A model generated the notes under the pieces. It worked only from the letters and a program-made list of their open reading frames with translations. It had not been told where the DNA came from and made no database searches. From Cryptosporangium minutisporangium (GTDB lineage: Bacteria; Actinomycetota; Actinomycetes; Mycobacteriales; Cryptosporangiaceae), in contig NZ_BAAAYN010000039.1 of assembly GCF_039536245.1 (NCBI RefSeq), positions 1 to 52,000 on the forward strand: 52,000 nt of DNA. Direction: 5' to 3'. The translations under genes were made by a program, and so were the position numbers. Position 1 is the stretch's first letter. Each line of letters starts with the position of its first letter. This document shows, piece after piece, positions 1 to 8,938 of this stretch.

Positions 1-5
1 CAGGC

Positions 6-691
6 TCAGGGGTCAAGGCCCGACCGCGCCGCGTCACGATCGTTGCCGGGCCAAAAGTGGGTGAGTAGAAGCCGGCGAGCGCCGGCGCGGGTGGCCCAAC
101 GCCCCGCTTCCGCCGAGGTAAGAAGGTTGCGAGCGGATTCCCCGTTCCTGCCAGGCCGGTCGGTGGCTTCCCTGATGTACAGGTCGGCGTCGCGGCCGAG
201 CTCGGCTAGCAAGGGATCCGGACCAGTGTCGCCGGTGTAGGCGAGCACGGTCTGACCAGCACTTAGGCGGACGCCGACGTTAGGTACGTAGTGCGGCAGT
301 AGGACACCGGTGAGTCCGAATGGTCCCACCCGGTACTCGCCTGGCAATTCGTGGATGGTGAACACCGCGCGGAGGTCCACGTCAGGTTCGAGGCCGGTGA
401 GGCGGTCGACACTCCCGGCGGGCAGTAAAGCGGGATGGTCCGACCCCCGGGATCGCCGTAGAGGTGCATGCGAAACAGGCCGTGCAGGTCGATGCAGTGG
501 TCGGGGTGTTCGTGGGTGAGGACGACGGCGTCGACCGCTCCGTCCGGGCAGTGAGTCAGCAGCCGCGCCAGGGTGGCGTAACCGAGATCAAGCACGAGGC
601 GGTAGCCGTCCCATTGCACGAGGAAACCGTTGCATGCCCTGCCGGGCTCCGGGAACGCCCCGCATCCGCCGAGCACGGTGGCACCTCGCAT
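6..691 (-). pseudogene. MBL-fold metallo-hydrolase, frameshifted
   Basis: Metallo-beta-lactamase-fold hydrolase of the ribonuclease Z-like group found in actinobacteria. The N-terminal part, starting at the ATG at 691 (MRGATVLGGCGAFPEPG), carries the metal-binding motif THEHPDHCIDLHG. The reading frame is lost at about 415-425, after LYCPPGV. The protein resumes one base out of register as LTGLEPDVDLRAVFTIHELPG, then AYTGDTGPDP and LLLTHFWPGNDRDAAR, the last being the second metal-ligand region. The frame stops at 6-8, roughly 20 residues earlier than relatives usually end, so a second lesion is possible. Either a decayed gene or one or two single-base sequencing errors. The family call is firm; functionality is doubtful. 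Confidence 0.7.
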
Positions 692-877
692 CAGCCCAGC
701 ATGCCTGCTCGAACGTGCGAACTGACCCCTGTCGACCGGACTCGACACAATCCCCGATCGATCCGCTGCGAGGTCCGGGCGTCCGGACGTCGCCCCGATC
801 CAGACCCAACAAACGCGCAGCGGCAGAAGCGGATGCCGTGACTGCCGACTGGTGCATTGGCTGCGGCCTCTAGGACT

Positions 878-1819
878 TTAGCCTTTCAGAATGTGGCGCC
901 GGAGCCGTCCGTCGTCGGTGCTGAGCCAGGAACCATCGCCAAGCGGTTCGAAGTCGTACGGGTGCCCCGACGGCGCGTCAAGCCGGCGACGGATCTCGCC
1001 GGTGTGCGGATCGACAAGGTATCGCTCGAACCACTCCTCCTCGTTCTCAGTTTCGCCTGCGACCGTGACTACGGCGGTGGAATCGTCGACGTACCCGCCG
1101 GCGTACTCGATGACCGCGTCGAACGGCTCATAGCCCAGCGCCTCGACCGGCACCTGGGCTACGACCGCACCGTCGGGATAGGTGTGAAACGCTGCGTCCG
1201 CGTTGCCATGGTCCACCGTCATCAGGTGGCTGCCGTCCGACGTCATCGAGACCAGAACGCGGTTGCCCCACTCGTATTCGAACAGTTCGATCCGGTCGCC
1301 GTCGAGCCGGCCTCGGTAGACGCGACTGCCATCTTGCCCCTCGCCGACGTCGAGCAACATGTGCAGGCCATCCGGGTGCGCGATGTGCTCGCTACCGTGA
1401 CCGACCGAGTCGAGGTGCGCCTGGGCCAGGATGCGGCCGGTGCCGGCGTCGACCGCAAGCCACCGGTCGGTGCCTGCGCCGGTGCGGGCCAGCCCGTCCG
1501 GGCGGTAGACCCATACGACCGTGCCATCGAGGGAGAAGTCGCAGCGGTTACGGGCGTTCGGCCGCTGCGATGACACTGGCGGGAAGTCGAGCTGCCACAG
1601 CATCGACCCATCACGGTCGATGCAGTTCACCCGATTCGGTGTCGCGTAGACCGCGTGACTCAAGTCGGGTGCCACGGCGCAGCTGTCAGGCTTCAGGCTC
1701 GCCTCGTCGGTGACTGGGAAAACCACCGTGGGAACCACGTCCGAAGCCACTGCCGCGCCCGTCGAGAAGTCATACGCCTGCACAAGACCGGCCGAGAAGC
1801 GAGTGATCACACGGGCCAT
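878..1819 (-). CDS. hypothetical protein, beta-propeller-like
   Basis: A 313-residue protein without signal peptide or membrane segment. It contains repeated strand-turn units such as CDFSLDGTVVWVYRPDGL, HPDGLHMLLDVGE and SDGSHLMTVDHGNADAAFHTYPDG, resembling the blades of WD40 or quinoprotein-like propellers. No catalytic motif was recognised. The ATG at 1819 is preceded by TTGAGGTC, a reasonable ribosome-binding site. It stands alone between the damaged hydrolase and the TetR gene. It is probably a cytoplasmic binding or scaffold protein, but its function is unknown. Confidence 0.7.
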   Translation of the reverse strand: MARVITRFSAGLVQAYDFSTGAAVASDVVPTVVFPVTDEASLKPDSCAVAPDLSHAVYATPNRVNCIDRDGSMLWQLDFPPVSSQRPNARNRCDFSLDGTVVWVYRPDGLARTGAGTDRWLAVDAGTGRILAQAHLDSVGHGSEHIAHPDGLHMLLDVGEGQDGSRVYRGRLDGDRIELFEYEWGNRVLVSMTSDGSHLMTVDHGNADAAFHTYPDGAVVAQVPVEALGYEPFDAVIEYAGGYVDDSTAVVTVAGETENEEEWFERYLVDPHTGEIRRRLDAPSGHPYDFEPLGDGSWLSTDDGRLRRHILKG

Positions 1820-2015
1820 GACCTCAACCTAGCCGGTCGGCTTTGGCTGGCTGCTGCCTCATGACACCCCTGATCAATCACACGCACATCGGCCAGGAGC
1901 GGATGTTCTCGCGCTTGCGTCCCAGCGAACTATCACCGTTCCGAGCGACTTCGACGCCTTGTGATTGACTAACTCGCATGGTGTTGCGTTCACCCATGTC
2001 TGCTCGAGCGATCCG

Positions 2016-3179
2016 GTGACCGCTGGGCCGACCGCGGGCGCCCGACCGCGCAACCGCAAGCAGCTCATCGTCGAGGCGGCCGGACAGGTGTTCAGCGAGC
2101 GGGGCTATCACGCGGCGTCCATGGAGGAGATCGCTGCAGGCGTGGGCATCAGCGCGGCAGCGCTGTACCGGCACTTCCCGAACAAGTACGCGCTGTTCGC
2201 CGAGGCTGCTCACGTCATGGTGGATCGGCTCGTCGCCGAGCTCGACGAGTCGCCGCCCGACGCGACGTTGAGGGATGTGCTTGCCGCCATCACCCGTGTC
2301 ACGGTTCGCCACCGCGCGTCGGGTGGTCTGTATCGATGGGAGGCCCGGTACCTCGGACGCGAGGATCGCCTATTGCTTCGGTCCAAGTTCGCACACGTCG
2401 TCGGACGCGTGACCGAACTGGTGCGGCGCGATTACCCACTAACCGACGAACGCTTGCGGGCCACTGCAGCTCTCGGTGCCATCGGATCCATCACGATGCA
2501 CCACACCTCGATCGCCCAACGCCGGATCGAGGACATGCTGCTGAACGCCGCCTTGAGCGTAGCCGCGACCGATCCGGCGGCAGCCGCGCCCAGTGTGCAT
2601 TCGATCGAACTACCGGCTCAGCCCGTGCCGCGCACCCGACGTGCGGAGATCCTGGCAGCGGCCATTCCGTTGTTCGCCCGGGACGGGTTCGCGAACGTGA
2701 CGAACGCACAGATCGCTCAGGCGGTGGGGCTCGCTCCGTCGGCTCTCTATCGACACTACGCCGGCAAGGTCGACATCTTGGTGGCCGCATGTTTGCAGGC
2801 GGCGGGATTGCTGGCCCAGGCCGTGGAACGGAGCCTTCAGCAGGCGAACGACCCGCGTCAGGCCGTGGTGGCTTTGGCCGCGGCGTACGTGGCCTATAGC
2901 TTCGAGCACAACACGCTAAACAGCGTCGCCGAGGCCGAGGTCGCCGGTCTACCGGCCGACTTGCAGCGGCCTTTGATCCTCGCCCAGCGCGAGCACATCG
3001 CCATCTGGGAGGAGCAGTTGCGGACAGCCCGCCCGGAGTTGGACTCGCGCCAGGCCCGGCTCCTGATACATGCGGGATTCGGTGTGGTGGTCGAGGCCGG
3101 GCGCGCCCTGCGTTGGCAGGACGCACCCGAGCACCGGGACGCCGTCACGTCCTTGGTGACCAGCGCCCTCATGCTGTAG
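2016..3179 (+). CDS. TetR-family regulator with two TetR domains
   Basis: Two TetR-type DNA-binding domains lie in one chain. The first helix-turn-helix is near residues 12-60 (IVEAAGQVFSERGYHAASMEEIAAG, then AALYRHFPNK). The second begins near residue 206 (RRAEILAAAIPLFARDGFANVTNAQIAQA, then ALYRHYAGKVD). Each is followed by an alpha-helical ligand-binding region. I chose GTG at 2016 because the extra residues from TTG 1965 look unrelated to the family; 1965 cannot be excluded. The gene converges on lcp with 15 bp between the stop codons. TetR regulators next to lcp control rubber oxygenase in Gordonia and Rhodococcus, so this is a likely lcp regulator (inference). The tandem-TetR build is unusual but known in actinobacteria. 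Confidence 0.85.
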   Translation: MTAGPTAGARPRNRKQLIVEAAGQVFSERGYHAASMEEIAAGVGISAAALYRHFPNKYALFAEAAHVMVDRLVAELDESPPDATLRDVLAAITRVTVRHRASGGLYRWEARYLGREDRLLLRSKFAHVVGRVTELVRRDYPLTDERLRATAALGAIGSITMHHTSIAQRRIEDMLLNAALSVAATDPAAAAPSVHSIELPAQPVPRTRRAEILAAAIPLFARDGFANVTNAQIAQAVGLAPSALYRHYAGKVDILVAACLQAAGLLAQAVERSLQQANDPRQAVVALAAAYVAYSFEHNTLNSVAEAEVAGLPADLQRPLILAQREHIAIWEEQLRTARPELDSRQARLLIHAGFGVVVEAGRALRWQDAPEHRDAVTSLVTSALML

Positions 3180-3194
3180 CCAGCGAACGCCGGC

Positions 3195-4403
3195 TCAGTT
3201 GGGCCGGTTCCCTGTCGGGATGGTGATGGGGGTGTACGTCGGCGAGGTGCCGTTGTTGAGGAACAGCATCGCTATGCCGCGTAAGAGCTGGTCGAACGTG
3301 GCGAAGGTATTCGGCATGACCGGCGTCAGTCCTTCCTTGAATGCGACGAACGCCGGCCATCCGGTTTGGATCAATCCGCGTGCTGCGTAATCACGCGGCA
3401 GCTTCAGCCAGTCGCCGACCTTGTCGCTGAGCACATAGCGCGTGAATTCGTTGAGGATTCCCTTGGTGAGACCCCGGTCGACCTCGCTCACGAGTCCGAG
3501 CAGAATTTCGGCCAGCTTGATGCCTTCGGGCGTCGGACCCATGATCGGCGTGAGTGCGTAGGACGACTGCTGTTTCGCGGCGGCCCAGCTCGCGGGGATG
3601 AAGTCGTCCCGCACGCCCAGCAGGTGCAGCCCAACCTGCCACTGGTGCAGGTAGGCCTCCTCTTCCGCGACCGACATCCTGATGCCCCAGGACTTCAGCT
3701 TGGTGTACACGAAGGTACCGAGGCTGTGGAAAGTGACCAGGATGTCACCGTTGCTGATCGGCCTCGCGCCGTCGTCGGTGACCGCCCGCCATGCTGGTGA
3801 CTGCGGTAGCAGGTGCCGCACCGCCGCGTGTGTCAGACGCGTCTTGTTAGAGGTCACCACGAAGTGGCCCGTGGGCTCGAAGGCGTCGATCGCGGCCAGG
3901 TCGTAGCCGTAGGTGAAGGTCTTGGCCGCACGTGACTTCATGTCAGCGCCGCCCGCGGAGTAGTAAACATTGCGGGCCTCTCGCGGAATCACGGTGCTCA
4001 TGATTCCGCTTCCCAGGCCGTACAGCAGGAACATGTACGTGCCCAGGCGCTTGTTGAACTGGGCACCGAGCTTCAGCTTCTTCTGGTCGGCCCACGACGG
4101 CAGTGCGTTGTGCTGCTGAAGGTAGGTGGTGAGTTCGGCGGGCAGGCCGCCGGGCAGCGCATCGCTGTTCTTGACCCACGAGTCGAACGCCGTGTTGACC
4201 GCCGGGATCTGACCGTTCTTCAGAAGCGAGGCGACGAGCGGGTCGGTGGCGTCGTCCCAGACGTCCCACGGGTCGGTGACCCTGTCGACAGCGGCGATCG
4301 AGTTGCTGGACGACCAGGCCCAGGCTCTGGAGGGGTCGACTGCGCCCACCAGACCCAGCGCAGCACCGAGGGTTAGAACGCGTCGCCTGCTGAGATTCCC
4401 CAT
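3195..4403 (-). CDS. lcp: Latex clearing protein (rubber oxygenase), Tat-exported
   Basis: A 402-residue haem b dioxygenase of the DUF2236/MpaB superfamily that cleaves cis-1,4-polyisoprene outside the cell. It starts with a Tat signal (SRRRVLTLGAALGLVGA). The residues reported as functional in LcpK30 of Streptomyces (E148, R164, K167, T168 and haem ligand H198) appear here at a constant offset of six: E142, R158, K161, T162 and H192, within REARN, RAAKT and RLTHAAVRHLLP. Length matches the family. The flanking double-TetR gene is a plausible regulator. The promoter must lie in the 525-bp gap upstream. LcpK30 numbering is from memory; the motif block itself is clear. Confidence 0.88.
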   Translation of the reverse strand: MGNLSRRRVLTLGAALGLVGAVDPSRAWAWSSSNSIAAVDRVTDPWDVWDDATDPLVASLLKNGQIPAVNTAFDSWVKNSDALPGGLPAELTTYLQQHNALPSWADQKKLKLGAQFNKRLGTYMFLLYGLGSGIMSTVIPREARNVYYSAGGADMKSRAAKTFTYGYDLAAIDAFEPTGHFVVTSNKTRLTHAAVRHLLPQSPAWRAVTDDGARPISNGDILVTFHSLGTFVYTKLKSWGIRMSVAEEEAYLHQWQVGLHLLGVRDDFIPASWAAAKQQSSYALTPIMGPTPEGIKLAEILLGLVSEVDRGLTKGILNEFTRYVLSDKVGDWLKLPRDYAARGLIQTGWPAFVAFKEGLTPVMPNTFATFDQLLRGIAMLFLNNGTSPTYTPITIPTGNRPN

Positions 4404-4928
4404 TCGCTTACCTACTTCCGGGTCAGCGGAGCATCACTCAGAGGTCCGGCTCGTGAGGCTCGACGATTCGATTCCGGGCCGATGACCGATGTGATTCTGG
4501 ATTAACATAGCGGGCAACCGGACCCTCGACAAGTCTGGATATTTCCCCCGGCTAGGATTCGCGCGTTCTCACGCCGGTTGGCGAGACCTCGGCGCACCTT
4601 CGTCGAGGTCGACGCCGCACCGGCGCAGCCCGGCGGTTTACCGCGGCGGATGGCGACCGACGTTGACGCGGCGGACGCGTTCAACCGTGCGGAGTTCGGT
4701 GCCCCGGAGGCTTTCCGGGCCGCTGTGCCGGCTGACGATCCCGCCACGCGCGGTCGTCGCCACCGCGGCCGGCGCCGCGTTGGGCCGACGCGCTCGATGC
4801 GTCCCGCCGCGCCAACCCTGAAGCTCGTTCATGACCTAGAACGACTCTGGCTTGGACTGGACCCACCGGGCTGCCTGGATGTCTCGCGGACATACTGGGC
4901 AGGCCTTAGTGGGTTCCCGCGCGGACAA
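4404..4928. other. Gap with no supported gene
   Basis: This 525-bp stretch separates lcp from the MFS gene. Open frames exist on both strands (for example about 4578-5075 plus and 4502-4747 minus), but their translations are arginine/alanine/proline rich, match no family I know, and one runs antisense into the MFS gene. The lcp promoter should lie just left of 4500, where the local composition is less GC rich. A decayed gene at about 4570-4850 is possible, but I cannot identify it. Confidence 0.4.
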
Positions 4929-5999
4929 TTAGGACAGGCTGCTCGCCGGGTGACGGCGGGGCAGGAGCACCTGGCCGATCGAGCCGATCGTCACGATCGC
5001 GAACGTGACGGCTGTCGGCAGCAGGTAACCGCCGGACGCGCCCACGATCAGGCCGAACAGGGGGGCTCCCAGTAGAGCGCCGACGCCGGCGCTGGTGAGC
5101 ATCGCACCGGTGACCGTACCCAGGCTGTTCACACCGTAGTAGTGGCCGAGCATCGCCGGCATGAGCGCGATGTTGCCGCCGTAGCCGGCGCCGAATAGCA
5201 GTGCGAATGCCAGTAGCCCCGGGAATGACCGGGCCGGTATGAGGATCAGAAAGCTCGCCCAGATCGCAACGATCGTCGCCTTGTATGCGGTGACCACACC
5301 ACACCTTCCCGCCACCAGGCCGAACAGGATCCGTGCCGCGGTGCTGGCGAACCCGATGACGCTGATCAGCGCCGCCGCACGAATGGCGGTGGCGCCGGAC
5401 TGCACGGCCATTGGGGCGACGAACACGAACGGCACGTAGAGGACGAGTCCCATCGCGAACCCGGAGGCGTAGAGCAGCCGAAACATGCAGTCGCCCGCCA
5501 GATGGCGGACCGGCCAGACGACGACGGCACGGTCATCGCGCGCGGCGACCGGCGTGGCCCTCGCGCACGCCAGCAGCACCAGCAGGACGGCGATGCCGAG
5601 CCACAACTCGGAACGACGCCACCCGATCGCCTCTACCAGCGCCGCGGTCACGATCGGGCCGACTATCGTGCCGACGCCGATGCCGGTCACTGCGATTCCG
5701 ATGGCGTGCACCCGGTGGCGGACGAACCAGGCGCCGACGTTCGCGACCGCCGGCACGTAGACGCAACTGACGCCGACGCCGACGGCCACATAGCCCAGGA
5801 CGGCCTGCGCGATGTGTCCGGCCGCTGCGGTGAGCGCCAGACCGGCTGCGATGAGTAGCCCGCCGGCCGCGAGCAAGGGCCGCGGACCGTGGCGGTCGGC
5901 GAGCTTTCCGGTCACTCCGCTGAGCGCGAGAAAGGTGCACGTGAAGACCGAGAAGGCCCAGCTGGCCTGGCCCGCGGTGACGCCCAGCGATGCTCGCAT
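4929..5999 (-). CDS. MFS transporter, N-terminally truncated
   Basis: A major facilitator superfamily protein (monocarboxylate/oxalate-formate-type) of 356 residues. The motif between the second and third membrane segments is visible as GKLADRHGPRPLLAAGG, and about eleven hydrophobic segments follow. Relatives have about 35-40 more residues, including the first membrane helix, before the EPMRASLGV sequence. Here the frame is closed by TAG at 6018-6020, which is also the stop of the S26 peptidase gene. The first helix is therefore missing, apparently through a deletion that joined this gene to the export operon. It is probably not functional as a transporter, although the rest of the frame is intact. 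Confidence 0.7.
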   Translation of the reverse strand: MRASLGVTAGQASWAFSVFTCTFLALSGVTGKLADRHGPRPLLAAGGLLIAAGLALTAAAGHIAQAVLGYVAVGVGVSCVYVPAVANVGAWFVRHRVHAIGIAVTGIGVGTIVGPIVTAALVEAIGWRRSELWLGIAVLLVLLACARATPVAARDDRAVVVWPVRHLAGDCMFRLLYASGFAMGLVLYVPFVFVAPMAVQSGATAIRAAALISVIGFASTAARILFGLVAGRCGVVTAYKATIVAIWASFLILIPARSFPGLLAFALLFGAGYGGNIALMPAMLGHYYGVNSLGTVTGAMLTSAGVGALLGAPLFGLIVGASGGYLLPTAVTFAIVTIGSIGQVLLPRRHPASSLS

Positions 6000-6017
6000 C
6001 GGCTCGACCGAGCACGA

Positions 6018-6503
6018 CTACCGCGCGGCTGTCGACGCCCTGCTCGCCGCACTCACCGGCCGATGCTGTGGCCGCGGACGCACGACGGCGCCGAGGAGGT
6101 TGCCGCCGGCGTAGTAGCCGAGTTGGCGCGAGTCCGTCCCCGCCGGATTGTCGCCGAGGACGACCAGGCAGTCGTCGGGCACCACGTCCTCCGGTACCGC
6201 ACTCAACGCCGATACTCGCGTTCGGGGGACGGGATCGCCCGGCGCGGCCGCGACCCGTTTGATGACCCAGAACGGGTCGTCGATGGGCGGCAGCCCGCCC
6301 AGCGGTTTACCCGGGAGGATCACGATCACCTGCCCGGCCCGGACCGCGGAGGCGCGGCAGCGGCGCACCAGAACCCGGTCGCCGCAGCGGTACGTGGGCT
6401 CCATGCTGAAGCCGGTGACCCGGACCATCACCAGGTTCCGCCGGACCCACGCCGCGGCGGCGAGCACGCCAGTGATCGGTACCAGCGCCGCGACGATGTT
6501 CAC
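6018..6503 (-). CDS. S26-family signal peptidase
   Basis: A type I signal-peptidase-like membrane serine protease of 161 residues. An N-terminal membrane segment (VAALVPITGVLAAAAWV) is followed by the catalytic serine S33 in TGFSMEPTYRCGDRVLV and the general-base lysine K82 in VIKRVAAAPGD. The conserved GDNPAGTDSRQLGYY box lies near the C-terminus. The GTG at 6503 overlaps the stop of the upstream ABC exporter (GTGA), indicating translational coupling. Last gene of a five-gene operon, it probably trims a leader from the exported substrate (inference). The last 20 residues (RPQHRPVSAASRAS) look non-native and may result from the junction with the MFS gene. Confidence 0.85.
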   Translation of the reverse strand: MNIVAALVPITGVLAAAAWVRRNLVMVRVTGFSMEPTYRCGDRVLVRRCRASAVRAGQVIVILPGKPLGGLPPIDDPFWVIKRVAAAPGDPVPRTRVSALSAVPEDVVPDDCLVVLGDNPAGTDSRQLGYYAGGNLLGAVVRPRPQHRPVSAASRASTAAR

Positions 6504-8401
6504 GATGCCGCCTCGGCCGTCGCCCGGTTGTCGAACTGGTCCACCTGGTCGTCCAGGTAGCCGGTGGCTTGCAGCGTGAACAGGTGAGCATAGGTCCCGC
6601 CGGCGTTCATCAGGTCGGCGTGCGTGCCCTCCTCCACGACGGCGCCGTCGTCCAGCACCACGATGGCGTCGGCGTTCCGGATCGAGCCGAGACGGTGGGA
6701 GATGAGCACGCTGGTGCGCCCGGCGCGGTGCCGCTGCAGTCCGGCATGGATGCGGTACTCCGCCTCGGCGTCCAGGCCGGACGACGGCTCGTCCAGGATC
6801 ATCAGGTCGCGGCCGTCGCGCATGAATGCGCGGGCGACCGCGAGCCGCTGCCACTGACCGCCGGAGAGGACCACCCCGGTGGTGGGATCCTCGCGGTCGG
6901 CCTCGGTCATGAAGATCCGCGACAGCAGCGTCTGATAGCCGGCCGGGAGGCCGGCGAGTTCGTCGTCGATACCGGCCTGCTGCGCCGCGGTCCGGATCCG
7001 GTCGTCGTCGTCGATCGCCGTCACGTCGCCGAGGCCGATGTTCTCCGCCGCGGTCAGGTCGTACTCCACGAAGTCCTGGAACACGGCCGTGACCCGCTTC
7101 CGCAGCGAGGCCGGGTCCAGTTGGCGCAGGTCGATGCCGTCCCAGTACACCGCGCCCCGTTCCGGGTCGTAGAAACGGCAGAGCAATTTGATCAGCGTGC
7201 TCTTTCCGGAACCGTTTCGCCCGACGAGCGCGGTCGCTCGGCCGACGGGGATCGTGAGCGTGACTCCCCGCAGCGCCCAGGGGGCGTCCGGGGTGTACCG
7301 GAACCACACGTCGCGCAGTTCGATGCCCTCCCGCAGCGGCGGGACCGGCCGGGGATGCGCGGCGATCGGGAGGTCGGTGGGGCCGGTCACCACGGCGCGG
7401 AAGTGATCGAAGATCAGGAACTTCTGGTGGAGCAGCGTGAACTGACCGATCGCGGTCGCCAGCGCGCTCTGCACTCCGGCGGTCGCACCGATGAACAGCG
7501 CGACGTCACCGATCGACAGTTCACCCTGCCGGGACGCACGGACCGCCCACACCAAACCACCGCCGGCGACCACGGCGCCGAGGAGAGCCAACCCGCCCTG
7601 TACGAAGAGCTCACGGCGATCGACGGCGCGCCGCGCGCGGTCCGCCTTGCGGCGCTCGGTGAGCATTCGCCTCTGGAGGAAGCCCGCGATGCCGAAGAGC
7701 CGGGTCTCTTTGGCGGCGTTGGCGCGCAGCAGCAGATCGCGGTAGAACAGCTCACGGCGCTCGACCGGGCTGATCGTGAACGTCATGCACGCCCGCCGCC
7801 GCGAGAGAGCCAGCTCGGCGAAGAGCACCGGGATGGCGGCCACCACCACGACGATCGCCATCACCGGGCTGATCAGCACGAGCGACACCAGGAACCCAGC
7901 CAGCGCGAGCATCGACCGAGCCGCGCCGAGCCCACCGGCGACGATCTCCGCGGGACCCTGCTCGGACATCACCGCCACCTGCAGCCGGTCGAGGAACGCG
8001 GGTTGCTCGAAGCGGACCATCCCGGTCAAGCGACCCACCGACCCGTGCAGCCGGTCGATCGCGACCAGGCTCGCCCCGCGGTTCAACTCGGCCTGCAGGA
8101 ACTGGTCCAGCTGCGGAAGCGTCGCGGTGGCGACGCCGGCGAGCGCCAGGCCGGTGGCGAGCGTCACGAGGGGCCCGATCGCTCCGCCGGCGACGATCTG
8201 GTCGATCACGCCCCGCGTCAACCAGGTGACGGCGACCGGAGCCGCGGCCCCGACCAGCGCCGCGGCGGCCAGCAGCAGCACGGTGCGGGGAGAGGCCAGC
8301 CAGGCGATGCGGACGGCCAGCGCCGCGGCCGCGCGCGGCGCCGCGTCCGGCGCCGCCGTTCCGGCGTCGGGTGGCATCCCGCTGGGTGGCGGTGCGGTCA
8401 C
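6500..8401 (-). CDS. ABC exporter, fused membrane and ATPase domains
   Basis: A 633-residue half-transporter of the MsbA/lantibiotic-exporter type. An N-terminal six-helix membrane domain (about residues 25-310) is followed by an ATPase with Walker A GRNGSGKST, Q-loop VFQDF, signature LSGGQWQRL, Walker B LMILDEPSSGLD and switch ISHRLGS. No peptidase C39 domain is present. The GTG at 8401 overlaps the stop of the thioredoxin gene (GTGA). Relatives pair as homodimers and export peptides or lipids. Neighbouring thioredoxin and signal peptidase genes suggest a disulfide-containing or processed peptide as cargo, but no small precursor gene was seen nearby. Confidence 0.9.
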   Translation of the reverse strand: MTAPPPSGMPPDAGTAAPDAAPRAAAALAVRIAWLASPRTVLLLAAAALVGAAAPVAVTWLTRGVIDQIVAGGAIGPLVTLATGLALAGVATATLPQLDQFLQAELNRGASLVAIDRLHGSVGRLTGMVRFEQPAFLDRLQVAVMSEQGPAEIVAGGLGAARSMLALAGFLVSLVLISPVMAIVVVVAAIPVLFAELALSRRRACMTFTISPVERRELFYRDLLLRANAAKETRLFGIAGFLQRRMLTERRKADRARRAVDRRELFVQGGLALLGAVVAGGGLVWAVRASRQGELSIGDVALFIGATAGVQSALATAIGQFTLLHQKFLIFDHFRAVVTGPTDLPIAAHPRPVPPLREGIELRDVWFRYTPDAPWALRGVTLTIPVGRATALVGRNGSGKSTLIKLLCRFYDPERGAVYWDGIDLRQLDPASLRKRVTAVFQDFVEYDLTAAENIGLGDVTAIDDDDRIRTAAQQAGIDDELAGLPAGYQTLLSRIFMTEADREDPTTGVVLSGGQWQRLAVARAFMRDGRDLMILDEPSSGLDAEAEYRIHAGLQRHRAGRTSVLISHRLGSIRNADAIVVLDDGAVVEEGTHADLMNAGGTYAHLFTLQATGYLDDQVDQFDNRATAEAAS

Positions 8402-8937
8402 GGGACCGGGACGGGCAGGGCGGCGGCGTCCGGGCCGCTCCACCGAATCCGTCCGTCGGCGTCGACGAGCGTCGCGGTAGGGAAGGTCGTCACCCCGAAC
8501 GCCGACGCCATGCCCGGTGCACCGGGCGGCTCCACCACGACTCGGGCCACCGGCGTCAGCTCACCCACCATGGCGGCACCCGCCTCGCCGGTGCCCGCGA
8601 CGACGGCGATCACCCGGGACGCACCGCCGGGGAACGTCCGAGCGGCCGTGGCGAACGTCGGGACGGCCGCGACGCACGGGTCGCATCCCGGGCTGAAGAA
8701 GCCCACCAGCGTGCCGTCGTCCAGGTCGTGCCGCGACACCGTCATGCCGTCCACCGTGGTGGTGGAGAAGTCCGCAACCGTGCTGCCGACCGGCGGCATG
8801 GCGCCGTGCAAGCCCGGGGGCAGCGCGCCCGGAGCGGCGGCGAGTTGGCGGAGCCTGCGGACGACCCCGACGGTCAGCAGGAGGTTGAGCAGACCGAGCA
8901 CGCCCAGGGCGAGAACGGCGGCGACGAGATAGGGCAC
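8398..8937 (-). CDS. TlpA/MauD-like membrane-anchored thioredoxin
   Basis: A 179-residue redox protein. One N-terminal membrane helix (YLVAAVLALGVLGLLNLLL) anchors an extracytoplasmic thioredoxin domain with the active-site pair C85-C88 in FFSPGCDPCVAAVP and the cis-proline loop GVTTFPTATLVD. It resembles MauD and TlpA, which reduce or isomerise disulfides outside the cytoplasm. The start is GTG at 8937, one base after the stop of the ABC permease. No MauE-like membrane partner precedes it. It probably acts on the operon's exported substrate (inference). Confidence 0.85.
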   Translation of the reverse strand: MPYLVAAVLALGVLGLLNLLLTVGVVRRLRQLAAAPGALPPGLHGAMPPVGSTVADFSTTTVDGMTVSRHDLDDGTLVGFFSPGCDPCVAAVPTFATAARTFPGGASRVIAVVAGTGEAGAAMVGELTPVARVVVEPPGAPGMASAFGVTTFPTATLVDADGRIRWSGPDAAALPVPVP

Positions 8938-8938
8938 G

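Noticed and set aside
4578-5075. Possible gene in the lcp-MFS gap
   Set aside because: No family resemblance, arginine-rich translation and antisense overlap with the MFS gene.
6569-8932. Very long plus-strand open frame opposite the exporter genes
   Set aside because: It is antisense to an ABC exporter and thioredoxin with clear motifs; its translation is low-complexity and typical of shadow frames in high-GC DNA.
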